Source: Hornefia porci (lineage in GTDB: Bacteria > Bacillota > Clostridia > Peptostreptococcales > Anaerovoracaceae). From it: 64,000 nucleotides of DNA. The DNA is taken from NCBI RefSeq assembly GCF_001940235.1, contig NZ_MJIE01000001.1, positions 930,001-994,000 on the forward strand, given 5' to 3'. This document shows, piece by piece, positions 1 to 8,509 of the stretch (position 1 is the stretch's first letter; the number at the start of each line of letters is the position of its first letter). The notes under the pieces were generated by a model. That model was not told where the DNA came from, did not search any database, and saw only the letters and a list, made by a program, of their open reading frames with translations. Position numbers and translations under genes: made by a program.

Positions 1-819
1 CGATTCGTTTTCAAGGTACAGCTTAAACGCGTCTTCAACTGTAATGGGGAGCTGATGACGTGTTGCCTTTGAGCCGGTGCGCTCTCTTTGCTTTCCGCTT
101 TCATTAGCCGCGCTGTTTGGATCAGTAAACGGCGCTGCATCATCGTACCCAAGCTCCGTCATCCTTATTGCGGCGGACTGCTTTGAAACTGCAAAGAAGT
201 CGGCAAGAGCAGCGATTACTAGTTTCGTGCAATTGGCACGGTCATTTCCCGTAGAGGAGAATCCGGCATACAAAGCCTCAATCTTTTTCTTCGTGGCTTT
301 TCTCGGCATCAGAATTTTAGGAGCTATTGTACGTGCCTGCCATTCCATCCGCTCGACATCTGACCACTTACCCCGGTCTTGATTTTGGCTTTTATCATAC
401 CGATTGCAGCGGATACCGAACTCCACGCTTTTATCATGTATTCTTTTATAGTTGAAATAGTTCCTGTGCCGCCACCAGTGGTAACATTCATGAGCCAGCG
501 TGTTGTTAATCCTACCGGCATTGATAATATCCGCATCGACGAAAACTGTCGGTCCAGAAACCTCATAGCCGGTGTATTCCTCCGATGACCAGTCGTAAAC
601 CTCTATTGTTCCTTTTGAAAACGCGATGGCTCCTTGTGTGCTATCGTCCGGTGACAAATACTCCGTTTCGACAATATCAAGAGACATGAGCCTTGTCGCT
701 ATTTCACAAATCGGTATCCGGCGCGGATTTTCAACTGCATCTGCACAGTTATATTTTTTGAGGAAGGCTTCAGCTTCTTCTTCAAAATCATCTACATAGT
801 GGAAAAATGGATTCTCCAT
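1..819 (-). CDS. ImmA/IrrE-type metallopeptidase domain protein (partial, runs off left edge)
   Basis: My own minus-strand translation is open for 273 codons from ATG at 819 to base 1 with no stop, so the gene continues outside the window. Residues 110-114 read HECYH, the HExxH zinc-peptidase motif, followed by WWRHR, as in the ImmA/IrrE (DUF955) family. These proteases often cleave repressors of mobile elements or act with restriction loci. A conserved stretch around residues 145-170 (ERMEWQARTIAPKILMP) matches the family's second helix, where the third metal ligand lies. The start lies 10 bp after the hsdR stop and its GGAGG site lies inside the end of hsdR, so it was probably co-transcribed with the restriction genes. 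The C-terminal part (after about residue 190) resembles a small DNA-binding region but is not identified. Family call is firm; substrate is unknown. Confidence 0.8.
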   Translation of the reverse strand, partial: MENPFFHYVDDFEEEAEAFLKKYNCADAVENPRRIPICEIATRLMSLDIVETEYLSPDDSTQGAIAFSKGTIEVYDWSSEEYTGYEVSGPTVFVDADIINAGRINNTLAHECYHWWRHRNYFNYKRIHDKSVEFGIRCNRYDKSQNQDRGKWSDVERMEWQARTIAPKILMPRKATKKKIEALYAGFSSTGNDRANCTKLVIAALADFFAVSKQSAAIRMTELGYDDAAPFTDPNSAANESGKQRERTGSKATRHQLPITVEDAFKLYLENES

Positions 820-829
820 GCGGTCACTG

Positions 830-1698
830 TCACCCTCCTCTCGAATTAATCATCCTTCTCGTCACGGAGAATCTTGTATACCTCAGCATAAAGACGCTGG
901 CAAATTTTGCGCGCACTTCTTCATTATTAAGAAGAAGTGTATAGAAGTCAGCGTTCTGGTCATAGCCCTCCACAAGTGCGTCTTGAATACAATCGTCATA
1001 AGTGAACTTGAATTCATCAATCGGATTGCTCTTTGCGCTCTTCTTGAGCCGCTCTTTGAATTCGTCATTTTTGAGCAGAAGGTCACGAAGCTGCATCGCC
1101 GCCTTCGTAGTGAAGTCCGGCTCATAGTCTTTATCATACAGAGCATTGACTTCATCGATAATCTGAGAGAGTTTTTTCTTTTGCTGCTCCTCGAGGCTTG
1201 CGGGCTTTGGCTTCTTGATTTTCACTTCCGGCTTTGCTTCTATTTCGCCGCCGGTGTGTTCTTCCATTTGTTTTTGCCTGAAATCACTGACTGTGATTTT
1301 ATCTGCAATATCAAAGTTGTTTCCGCCGCTACCCGGATTCAGTTCCTTGATCAGGTACGACATAAAGTTATAACGTTTATGGAACTCGATGTTCTCATAC
1401 GCTGTTGCCTGAATCAGGAAGCAGTATCCTTTCAGGAACCGACGCATGGTGATCTTGATTTCCATTTGCTCCTTTTCAGGGCACTTCATGATAATCTTCA
1501 GCGATTTGTCGAGCAGTGCCCACATCCGCTGTTTATCCTTTGTGGAACGTGACGGCTGGTAAAGATACTTATTGAACTCATCTATGTCGTCAGCATCGAG
1601 GAAATCATACTCATCAATTTCCCGGTCCAGATCACGAATATCGGAAGGCGAAATTGTCTGGAACAAAATCGTATCCTTGTAGTAAGGCTCAAACGCCT
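830..1698 (-). pseudogene. hsdR: hsdR 3' fragment (type I restriction enzyme R subunit, C-terminal part)
   Basis: This open frame (about 280 residues plus a short extension to the IS junction) is the C-terminal helical region of HsdR, which contacts the methylase core. It resumes exactly where the upstream piece stops at the IS: the codons for DDIK lie right of the element and those for KAFEPYYKD left of it. Residues LEEQQKKKLSQIIDEVNALY are typical of the DUF3387-like C-terminal region. The fragment has no start signal of its own, only a TTG inside the gene. It cannot make a restriction subunit alone. Confidence 0.85.
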
Positions 1699-1704
1699 TT
1701 TTAA
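1699..1704. repeat. Target-site duplication, left copy (TTTTAA)
   Basis: TTTTAA abuts the left terminal CACTGAAAC of the IS. The same six bases abut its right end. Removing the IS and one copy restores the hsdR reading frame through codons for D-D-I-K-K-A. Confidence 0.85.
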
Positions 1705-3397
1705 CACTGAAACCTCAAATTTAACGTATATATGAATCCTGCTAAATTACGTACATAATAAGGCTTCCAGATCAATGCATAGCTCTATAGTGCCTGAAAT
1801 ACTGGCTTTGCGCAATATTTTGTATTCGAAACCCTTGATTTAGCACTACATATCTGGTACACTTATTACGTAATTAACGTATATATTCGAGGTACCAAAA
1901 TGAGCATTCCGCAATCGATCAAGGAGAAAAAGCCTGCACAATTCGGAGCGGTGGAGATCCGCCGATTCGGTGACGACAAATATTATGTCTACCAGATCTC
2001 ATCCAAATGGGATCCCGAAAAGAACCGTCCGAAGAAGGTAACTGGCAAAAGCATTGGCAAGATCACCGAGGCTGACGGGTTCATCCCTAATGCCAACGGA
2101 CTGAGGCTGATGGCAAAGATGCACATCGCCCCTGATGTGGCACCAGTAGTAAAGAACTATGGCGCATATGAGTTGATGCAGCAGCTCTCTCCTGATCTCA
2201 GTGATCAGATCAAGACATTCTTCCCGAACATGTTCCGGGAGATAAGAACGATCTCACTGATCAGACTCGTGGACAGGGTCTCGTCTGCAAAGATGATCCA
2301 GCCGGTTTTCCTTGACTCATATATGAGTGACATTTGCGGGGACATCGCAGCATCTGAGACATCCGTGCGCAGATTCGTTTCTAAGCTTGGCACCATGCAG
2401 GATACCATCGATGCATTCATGAGGTCCCGTGTCATGCCGAGCACGACTCTGCTGTTTGACGGCACTTCGATCTTCTCAAGGTCGCAGGACTCGCTGGCGG
2501 TCAAAGGATACAATCCTGATCACAGCCGGAACACTCAGGCTCGCATGCTGTATGTTTTTGAGAAGGATACTCACATGCCGGTCTTCTACCGCATTCTTCA
2601 GGGATCGATAGTTGACAAGACGGCATTCATCGATACGGTAAAGGCGTCCGGGTGCAGGGACTGCATCATCATTGCAGATAAGGGTTTCTACTCAAAGAGG
2701 AACCTTTCTGTGCTGATGGAGGCTGGGATGAAATATATCCTGCCTCTGCAGGACAACACCGTGAATGTTGAAAATTCCTTCTATGAAGACAAAGACGACA
2801 ACAAATTCGATGATGTGTTTTCCTACAACCACAGGCCTGTCTGGTACCGAAAGAAATCCAGCGGTAACAAGGGCAACTTCATATACACGTTCCGTGACGA
2901 CATACGCAAGGCAGAGCTTGTCGAACGCTATGTGGTCAAGGCTGAGAATGACTACGGCGAAGAAGACCGTAAGCCAAAAGATGTCCTCAAGCAGATCCGT
3001 ATGGGATACTTCTCATTCTGCAGCAATCTCGACGTGGAGCCGCAGGAGATATATCTTGCGTACAAGCAGCGCTGGGATATTGAGCAGTGCTTCGATTACC
3101 TGAAGAACAGCGTCATCTGTTCTGCATCTCATGCACGCACAGATGATTACTTCCGTGGCTGGGCGTTCCTGAACCATATAAGCCTGTTGTATTATTATGG
3201 CTTGCTCAATGCACTCAGAAGCACCGGGCTTGACGAACGCTATTCAGCCGAGGATGTCCTGAAGCTGGTAAAGAACATCTACAAAGTCGATGCCGGCGAT
3301 GCCGAAGGGTACCGCGTTTCAGCTATCCAGAAGAAGACTCATCGTGTGCTGAACACACTCGGAGTCGACCTATTACGTGAAAACTAATGTTTCAGTG
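1705..3397 (+). mobile_element. Complete IS4-superfamily insertion sequence (1,693 bp) inside hsdR
   Basis: The element starts with CACTGAAAC and ends with GTTTCAGTG, a perfect 9-bp terminal inverted repeat that continues imperfectly to about 25 bp (inner shared block ACGTA). Six-base direct repeats TTTTAA flank it. It carries one transposase gene with the IS4-type Y-R-E-K signature; IS1634-like relatives are the best guess for the group. A likely promoter, TTGATT - 17 bp - TACACT (1835-1863), sits before the transposase. The transposase stop lies within 10 bases of the right terminal repeat, a compact layout usual for ISs. Ends, duplication and open gene are all intact, so the insertion looks recent. 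Confidence 0.9.
1900..3387 (+). CDS. IS4/IS1634-like DDE transposase
   Basis: The 495-residue protein has a DDE catalytic core. I see candidate Asp at about residue 187 (LLFDGTS), Asp at about 260 (IIADKGF) and the IS4 signature Y388-x2-R391-x3-E395-x6-K402 (YKQRWDIEQCFDYLK). The N-terminal 100 residues would bind the terminal repeats. ATG at 1900 is the first start after the promoter; the ribosome site is weak (CGAGGT 7-8 bases upstream). The reading frame is uninterrupted and of normal length for the group, so the enzyme may be active. Confidence 0.92.
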   Translation: MSIPQSIKEKKPAQFGAVEIRRFGDDKYYVYQISSKWDPEKNRPKKVTGKSIGKITEADGFIPNANGLRLMAKMHIAPDVAPVVKNYGAYELMQQLSPDLSDQIKTFFPNMFREIRTISLIRLVDRVSSAKMIQPVFLDSYMSDICGDIAASETSVRRFVSKLGTMQDTIDAFMRSRVMPSTTLLFDGTSIFSRSQDSLAVKGYNPDHSRNTQARMLYVFEKDTHMPVFYRILQGSIVDKTAFIDTVKASGCRDCIIIADKGFYSKRNLSVLMEAGMKYILPLQDNTVNVENSFYEDKDDNKFDDVFSYNHRPVWYRKKSSGNKGNFIYTFRDDIRKAELVERYVVKAENDYGEEDRKPKDVLKQIRMGYFSFCSNLDVEPQEIYLAYKQRWDIEQCFDYLKNSVICSASHARTDDYFRGWAFLNHISLLYYYGLLNALRSTGLDERYSAEDVLKLVKNIYKVDAGDAEGYRVSAIQKKTHRVLNTLGVDLLREN

Positions 3398-3403
3398 TTT
3401 TAA
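3398..3403. repeat. Target-site duplication, right copy (TTTTAA)
   Basis: Second copy of the six-base target sequence, directly after the right terminal inverted repeat GTTTCAGTG. hsdR sequence resumes immediately in the correct frame. Confidence 0.85.
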
Positions 3404-4043
3404 TATCATCGTACTCATTCTTGAAGTCCAAGACGAATGTCGTCTTGTCATACGGCGGGCAGATACGGTTCAAGCGTGACAGCGTCTGAACTGCCGCGAC
3501 GCCCTTCAGCTTCTTGTCCACATACATTGCGACGAGCTTTGGCTGATCAAATCCTGTCTGATACTTGTCGGCGACAATCAACACCTGGTAGCAACTGCGG
3601 TCAAACTCATACCGGAGCTCTTCTTCCTTGATGTCATTCATGCCTTCTTCGGTATATTCTTTATCGTTCAGCTTGACCTTGCCGGAGAATGCAACGAGGG
3701 CTTTGATTCCTGTATAGCCCTTGGCCTTGATGTACTTCTCGAATTCCTGCCGGTACTTCACGGCAGCCGGGCGAGAGGAAGTAATGACCATCGCCTTTGC
3801 TTTCCCGCCAAGGCATCCCGCGACATTCGCCCGGAAATGCTCGATAATGATTTCAACCTTCTGCGCAATGTTCGTATCGTGCAGGTCAATGAAGCGAGCC
3901 ATTTTCCTCTTGGCAGTGATAGATGCGAGCTCCGGATCATCCTGAATAGCCTTGTTAATGTGGCAGTATGTCTTCCATGTAACATAGTTGTCCAGCACGT
4001 TCAGGATATAGCCTTCCTCGATTGCCTGCTTCATGGAGTACAA
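3404..4043 (-). pseudogene. hsdR: hsdR middle fragment (helicase second lobe)
   Basis: This piece holds the second RecA-like lobe of the HsdR motor: SGKVKLNDKEYTEEG, the D-K-Y-QTGFDQP motif, and QTLSRLNR near the end, the motif VI region of type I translocases. It is separated from the upstream piece by a one-base frameshift near 4066-4071 and from the downstream piece by the IS. The real protein would read straight through the frameshift as GKK-ESFDLYSMKQ. The ATG at 4043 is therefore only an internal methionine. Confidence 0.85.
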
Positions 4044-5545
4044 ATCAAAGGATTCTTTTTTCCGATTGCGTTCAGCGTTCCAAACAGCTGAATCGTGTCG
4101 GGCTTCGGCGTAGCGGTGAATGCAATCATAGAAACGTTGCTCTGCTTACCGCTTTTCTGGATTTCTTCGAGCATTTTATCTTCTTCAGTCTTGTCATCAC
4201 CGTCGCCATCGCTTTCTTCATTCGTCAAAACGCTTGTGACAGACTGCATGTAGACACCTTCCGTGGAAGAATGTGCCTCATCGATCAGGACAGCAAATTT
4301 CTTGTCTTTCAGATTGCCCAGAAGGTTGTTGTTCAGGATATAGTAAAATTTGTGGATCGTGGTTACGATAATCTTCGTATTACCGCCCAGCGCGCTCGCC
4401 AGATCCTCGGAGTCACACTTGTCGTCCATAACTTTTACCTGACCGCTTTTGTGCTCGATTCCGAGGATAGCCTCCTGCAGCTGGCGGTCAACCACGATAC
4501 GATCTGTAATGACAAGCACAGAGTCAAAAACATTCTGATTCGCATCATCGTGAACCGTCGCAAGAATATGTGCCAGCCATGAGATAGTTTCCGTCTTGCC
4601 GCTGCCTGCGGAATGCTCGATCAGATAGTTGCAGGACGTATGGTTGATAATCACATCATTCATCACGCGCTCCACGGCTCTGAGCTGGTGGAAGCGAGGG
4701 AAGATGAGTTCCTTGGCCTTCTTGATTTTTCCGGTGTCCGGATTCCTGCGCTCTTTCTTCTTAATGTAAATGAAGCGCTCGATCAGGAACAGGATATTAT
4801 CTTTCGTCCAGATTTTCTCCCACATATAGGAGACATTGATGCCATTTTCGTTATGCGGATTTCCCTTACCGAAATTCTCGCCGATGTTGAATGGATTGAA
4901 AAATGTGTCTGCTCCTTTAAGCTCGGTAGTGAAGTATACCTCATTCAGATCCATCGCAAACGCAGCGAACACTCCGACGCGCGTCTTGAACAGTCTGGTT
5001 GAGGCATCACGCTCTTCCTTATACTGCCGGATCGCATCGTCGACTGACTGCCCGGAAGTATTGCACTTCAGCTCAACGGCAAAAATGGCGAGCCCATTCA
5101 AAAACAGAACCAGATCAATGCGCTCGTCGTCCTTGTGGTAGACTTCCTGCATGACTGAGAAGATGTTCTTCTTATAGTTCTCGACGGCTTCCGTATTGAT
5201 CGTGCTGTCCGGCTTGCGGTACATCAGCTTAAGAGTTGCGCCATTGTCGAACTCCACGCCGTGCTTGATGACGTCGATCAGGCCACGGCTGTCCTTGTTG
5301 ATTTCGGAATTGATGTAATTGATGATCGTCTCTTCCGTGCGATTCTTATACATCCGGCGGAGCAGATCCATCGTATCCGACTGCGTGTCCTCGAGGAATT
5401 CCAGCAGCACTTCCGTATCCATAGCAAGGCCGGGCTTATACGCTGTGTTCGGGCGCTCCCGGAAGTGATTATTATCCTGGAGCTGATCGATAATTAGCCT
5501 CTGATAATCTTCCTTCTCTTTTAACTGGTCGGCTCTGATTGGCAT
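4031..5545 (-). pseudogene. hsdR: hsdR 5' fragment (nuclease and first helicase lobe)
   Basis: The true N-terminus of HsdR: ATG at 5545, one base after the hsdS stop. It has the PD-ExK nuclease core (Asp near 144, then E158-L-K160), a Walker A GSGKT at 314-318, DEAH at 422-425 and the TAT motif (AFTATPKP). HsdR cuts DNA after ATP-driven translocation in an HsdR2M2S1 complex. The frame ends early (GKKNPLICTP then stop) because the run before 4065 holds six A where seven would keep the frame. The local sequence is A-AAA-AAG in frame, which is also a classic -1 slippery heptamer. The IS further on makes the gene dead either way. Confidence 0.88.
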
Positions 5546-5546
5546 A

Positions 5547-5830
5547 TTACACGACCTCCTTTACTCGTTTCTTGCCGGTGACATATTCGTAGATTTCCGA
5601 ATATTTAAAAGACCGTATTCTTTCAAGTTGAGTTTCTTTACCCCTCAATATTTTGTCTATTTTCAAGCATTGTTGATCTAAGAAAGAAACAATTTCGTTT
5701 TGTTCCTCAATCGGGCATAGAATCCCATAGTAATTCATTATTTTTACGAGAATTGTTCTCGGCATTGCGGAACCAGCCATCGAAACCTCAATTTGGCTCT
5801 GCATAAATTCTGATTCCATTAAATAATACT
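5547..5830 (-). pseudogene. hsdS: hsdS 3' fragment (type I specificity subunit)
   Basis: About 95 codons of the C-terminal end of a specificity subunit: a second target-recognition domain tail followed by the conserved helix PIEEQNEIVSFLDQQCLKID, the usual coiled-coil spacer of HsdS. The stop lies one base before the hsdR start, the normal hsdS-hsdR coupling. The 5' side is cut by the IS whose outer inverted repeat begins near 5831. No hsdM and no 5' half of hsdS occur anywhere in the window, so the methylation half of the system has been lost from this locus. Confidence 0.82.
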
Positions 5831-6002
5831 TTCCCAAAATGCCGGACTATAGGTTAAGCCTGTAATCCAGCCAAATATACCGTGTTACGCCTCAAAGCAA
5901 GGCACCAGTTGACAAGCAACCCTGGAAAACAGCTCCTTTTGGCGGCGCAGCACCCCAGAATCTGCGAAAGATTCTTGTAAAAAAGTGCATAAAGCACTAC
6001 CA

Positions 6003-6037
6003 TATATAGTCCAGATATGATATAATAGGACTATATA
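6003..6037 (+). promoter_or_regulatory. Transposase promoter enclosed by a 10-bp perfect inverted repeat
   Basis: TATATAGTCC (6003-6012) and GGACTATATA (6028-6037) face each other across an extended -10 box TGATATAAT (TATAAT at 6021-6026). The core GGACTATA / TATAGTCC is the same as in the terminal repeats at 5843-5851 and 7632-7640. The transposase could thus bind its own promoter. Promoter from sequence; self-repression is inference. Confidence 0.65.
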
Positions 6038-6052
6038 AAGGAGTTGATTTTT

Positions 6053-7636
6053 ATGCCAGTACCAGCTGAAATCAGAGCGGTCCCCCGGCCAGTCAATACC
6101 GTTGTAGATGACAACGGTGGGGATGGCCCCAAACGCTATGCTGTCCGGCAGCGAGGATCCTCGAAATACGTTCCCGGCGGCAACCCGCAGCCAAAAAACG
6201 GCAAGGTTATCGGTCACATTATTGACTACAAGTTTGTTCCTCTCCCCGAAAAGGATCCGGGTGCAGACTTGCCGGACATGTTGTCCTACGGAGCATCTGC
6301 TCTGGTCAAGTCTGTGACTGCAGACCTTAAGGAGGATCTGCTTGCGGTATACGACGCATCCGATGTCTATGCAATGATGTCTCTGGCTACCCTCCGGGTT
6401 ATCAAGCCAGCCATTACAGCGGATCGAGCGCGGACGCATTACCTCAGGACGTTCGTATGCAAAGATTATCCCGGTGCAGCCATGTCCAGGAATTCCATCG
6501 GCAGTCTGCTTCAGCGGATCGGGATGAACGGATCCAGACGAAGACAGTTCTACCAGTTGCGAATGAAGGCAACGGCTGCCGACCATCACATTGCCATCGA
6601 CGGGATGCTGAAGCAGGACAACAGCAAGGTCAATGACCTGTCTGCGTACTCCCGCAAGGCAAAAGTGCGCGGCATCTGCGAGGTATCCGTCCTGTATGCC
6701 TACGACATTGAACGGATGGAGCCGGTGTGCGCTGAGGTCTTCCCCGGCAACAGCATCGATGCTAGCAGTTATCCGGCGTTCATCCGTGACAATGACATCC
6801 GCAAAGGGATCATTGTCGCTGACAAGGGATTCCCACCAAGCAAGATCAAGGAGGAACTACAGGAACGTCCGGATCTGCACTTCCTCACACCGATCAAGCG
6901 CAATGACACACGTATATCGAGCAATGACATGCTCGCTTTCGAAGGCGTGCTGTCCGGCATCGATGCCCATGTGGTCTACAAGAAGAAGCAGATCAAGGGT
7001 GGCCGATACCTGTATGCCTTCAAGGATGCCAGGAAGGCATCCGCCGAAGAAGCCTCGTATCTGGCGAATGCTCAGAAGAAAGGAACCTTCTCTCCTGAGA
7101 AATATGCTAGGAAGCAGGCAACTTTCGGAGTGATCGTTCTTGAATCCGATCAGGATCTGGAACCAAAAGCCGCATACCTCTGTTACGAAGACCGCTGGCT
7201 TTTGGAGATGGTCTTCAATCGGTACAAGAGCGATGAATGCCTGGACCACACCGATGTTCAGGGAGACTTCTCCGTCATCGGCAGCGAATTCATCAATTTC
7301 ATATCAACGGTTGCCACCTGTCGGATTATCCGCAAGGCCCAGAACGCAGGATTACTCGAGAAGATATCCTACGGCGAGCTGATGGATGACCTGGCATCTG
7401 CCTGGCGAAAGGCAGATGCTCCGGAGGAGCCGGCGACTGATGATGGCTATTGGGTTCACACGTTGCAACTCGTATTCGATGAGCTTGAAGCACTCGGTCT
7501 GGCAAGGCCTGTGCCGAAACCGGCACCGAAGAAGCGTGGGCGTAAACCCAAGCCCAAGGATGAAACCGAGCCGAAACCTAAGCGCAAGCGCGGTCGTCCC
7601 CGGAAGGATTCAACCCCGTCTGCCGGTACTGTATAG
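6053..7636 (+). CDS. IS4/IS1634-like transposase with AT-hook-like tail
   Basis: I choose ATG at 6053, nine bases after AGGAG, over an upstream TTG at 6044 that abuts the ribosome site. The 527-residue protein has candidate catalytic Asp at about 183 (IAIDGML) and 257 (IVADKGF) and the signature Y378-x2-R381-x3-E385-x6-K392 (YEDRWLLEMVFNRYK). The last 40 residues are almost only K, R, P and acidic residues, with KKRGRKPKPK and KRKRGRPRKD, which match AT-hook cores (RGRP/RGRK). Such a tail would contact A/T-rich minor groove; its role in transposition is not known to me. The frame is intact. Confidence 0.88.
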   Translation: MPVPAEIRAVPRPVNTVVDDNGGDGPKRYAVRQRGSSKYVPGGNPQPKNGKVIGHIIDYKFVPLPEKDPGADLPDMLSYGASALVKSVTADLKEDLLAVYDASDVYAMMSLATLRVIKPAITADRARTHYLRTFVCKDYPGAAMSRNSIGSLLQRIGMNGSRRRQFYQLRMKATAADHHIAIDGMLKQDNSKVNDLSAYSRKAKVRGICEVSVLYAYDIERMEPVCAEVFPGNSIDASSYPAFIRDNDIRKGIIVADKGFPPSKIKEELQERPDLHFLTPIKRNDTRISSNDMLAFEGVLSGIDAHVVYKKKQIKGGRYLYAFKDARKASAEEASYLANAQKKGTFSPEKYARKQATFGVIVLESDQDLEPKAAYLCYEDRWLLEMVFNRYKSDECLDHTDVQGDFSVIGSEFINFISTVATCRIIRKAQNAGLLEKISYGELMDDLASAWRKADAPEEPATDDGYWVHTLQLVFDELEALGLARPVPKPAPKKRGRKPKPKDETEPKPKRKRGRPRKDSTPSAGTV

Positions 7637-7751
7637 TCCGGCAGATTGGGAATGTATTAATAGATATAATCTGCAGCCTGTACTGTCATCTACCTAAGTC
7701 CTCCTGGCTTTCATTTTCGTTTCTTCTGGTTTGAAATTCCCGATAAATATT

Positions 7752-8423
7752 TCACTTTTTCGTTGTATTTTCCTTACCGGCTAATTCCTCGATCCGTTCG
7801 TCAAACCTCTTGATCTTGTCTACGAGATACTCGTAAGTGATCAGATATTCTGACAGTGTTTCCTTATCCAGACCTTCCAGTTCCAGATTCCTGAGCCACT
7901 TTACATGTGCTATCGTCCAGTAGGTTTTCCCGCCTTCAAAGCGTTTCCCCTTCCTGAGTACGAATGACAGTATCTGCTGCTTGATCTTCTTCAGCATCAG
8001 CTTCTGATCGTCTCTCATCCGGATATATTCCTTGATGGATACATCTTCTTCATCCGGAACATAGACCTCACTGTATGTTCGGAATGCCAGGCATCTGGCT
8101 ATGTTCGCCGCGTCACGTCGATCTGTCTTTACACGGTTTGTGTTAGTGATCGCCATCGTTGTCGGTGCCAGAATCCTGCACTCTACTGCATGAGCCTTAA
8201 GCTGATTGTAGAGTGAATATCCCAGGCATCCCGCCTCGTAGCCGCAGACGAATCTCACTTCACTTTCATATCTTTCACGGATGCGTTCCATATATTTGAG
8301 GATCATTCTGTAATCCGCAGGAATCGTCTGTTTGTACTCGACCTTATTGCGGTCATAGGTGTAACAGCATAAAGTGTAACTTTCCTTATGGACACCCATT
8401 TCAACATAAACTATAGTATTCAT
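7752..8423 (-). pseudogene. IS110-family transposase, truncated, with altered first catalytic Asp
   Basis: The 223 residues match the N-terminal DEDD (RuvC-like) domain of IS110 transposases: VEMGVHKES at the start, CGYEAGCLGYSL (Glu), and KTDRRDAANIARCLA (Asp pair). Family members read V-G-M-D-V-H-K at the first site; here the catalytic Asp is Gly. The C-terminal Transposase_20 domain with its active Ser is absent: normal length is about 400 residues, and this frame ends after the coiled-coil linker (RIEELAGKENTTKK). ATG at 8423 follows AGGAGG. The protein should be inactive on two counts. It sits against the 3' end of the DUF5688 gene. Confidence 0.85.
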
Positions 8424-8509
8424 AGTGGCCTCCTTTTGTATGCGGTAATCCCCGCTTCTGAGTTGTTTCGATTAACTTCAGTATACGTTGCTACAAACCG
8501 GAGGTCACT

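Larger units (their letters stand above)
5831..7652 (+). mobile_element. Second IS4-superfamily insertion sequence, truncating hsdS
   Basis: Inverted repeats bound the element: TGCCGGACTATA at 5840-5851 and its exact complement at 7632-7643. The match extends outward to 5831 and 7652 with two mismatches in 21 bases, so the exact outer ends are uncertain. I could not find a convincing direct target duplication, and hsdS does not resume on the far side, so the flank was rearranged after insertion. One transposase gene fills the element, and its stop lies inside the right repeat. The ends share no sequence with the first IS in the window. Confidence 0.82.

Noticed and set aside
5831..7652. Direct target-site duplication for the second IS
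   Set aside because: Outer flanks are inverted matches of each other, not direct repeats, and hsdS does not continue on the far side.
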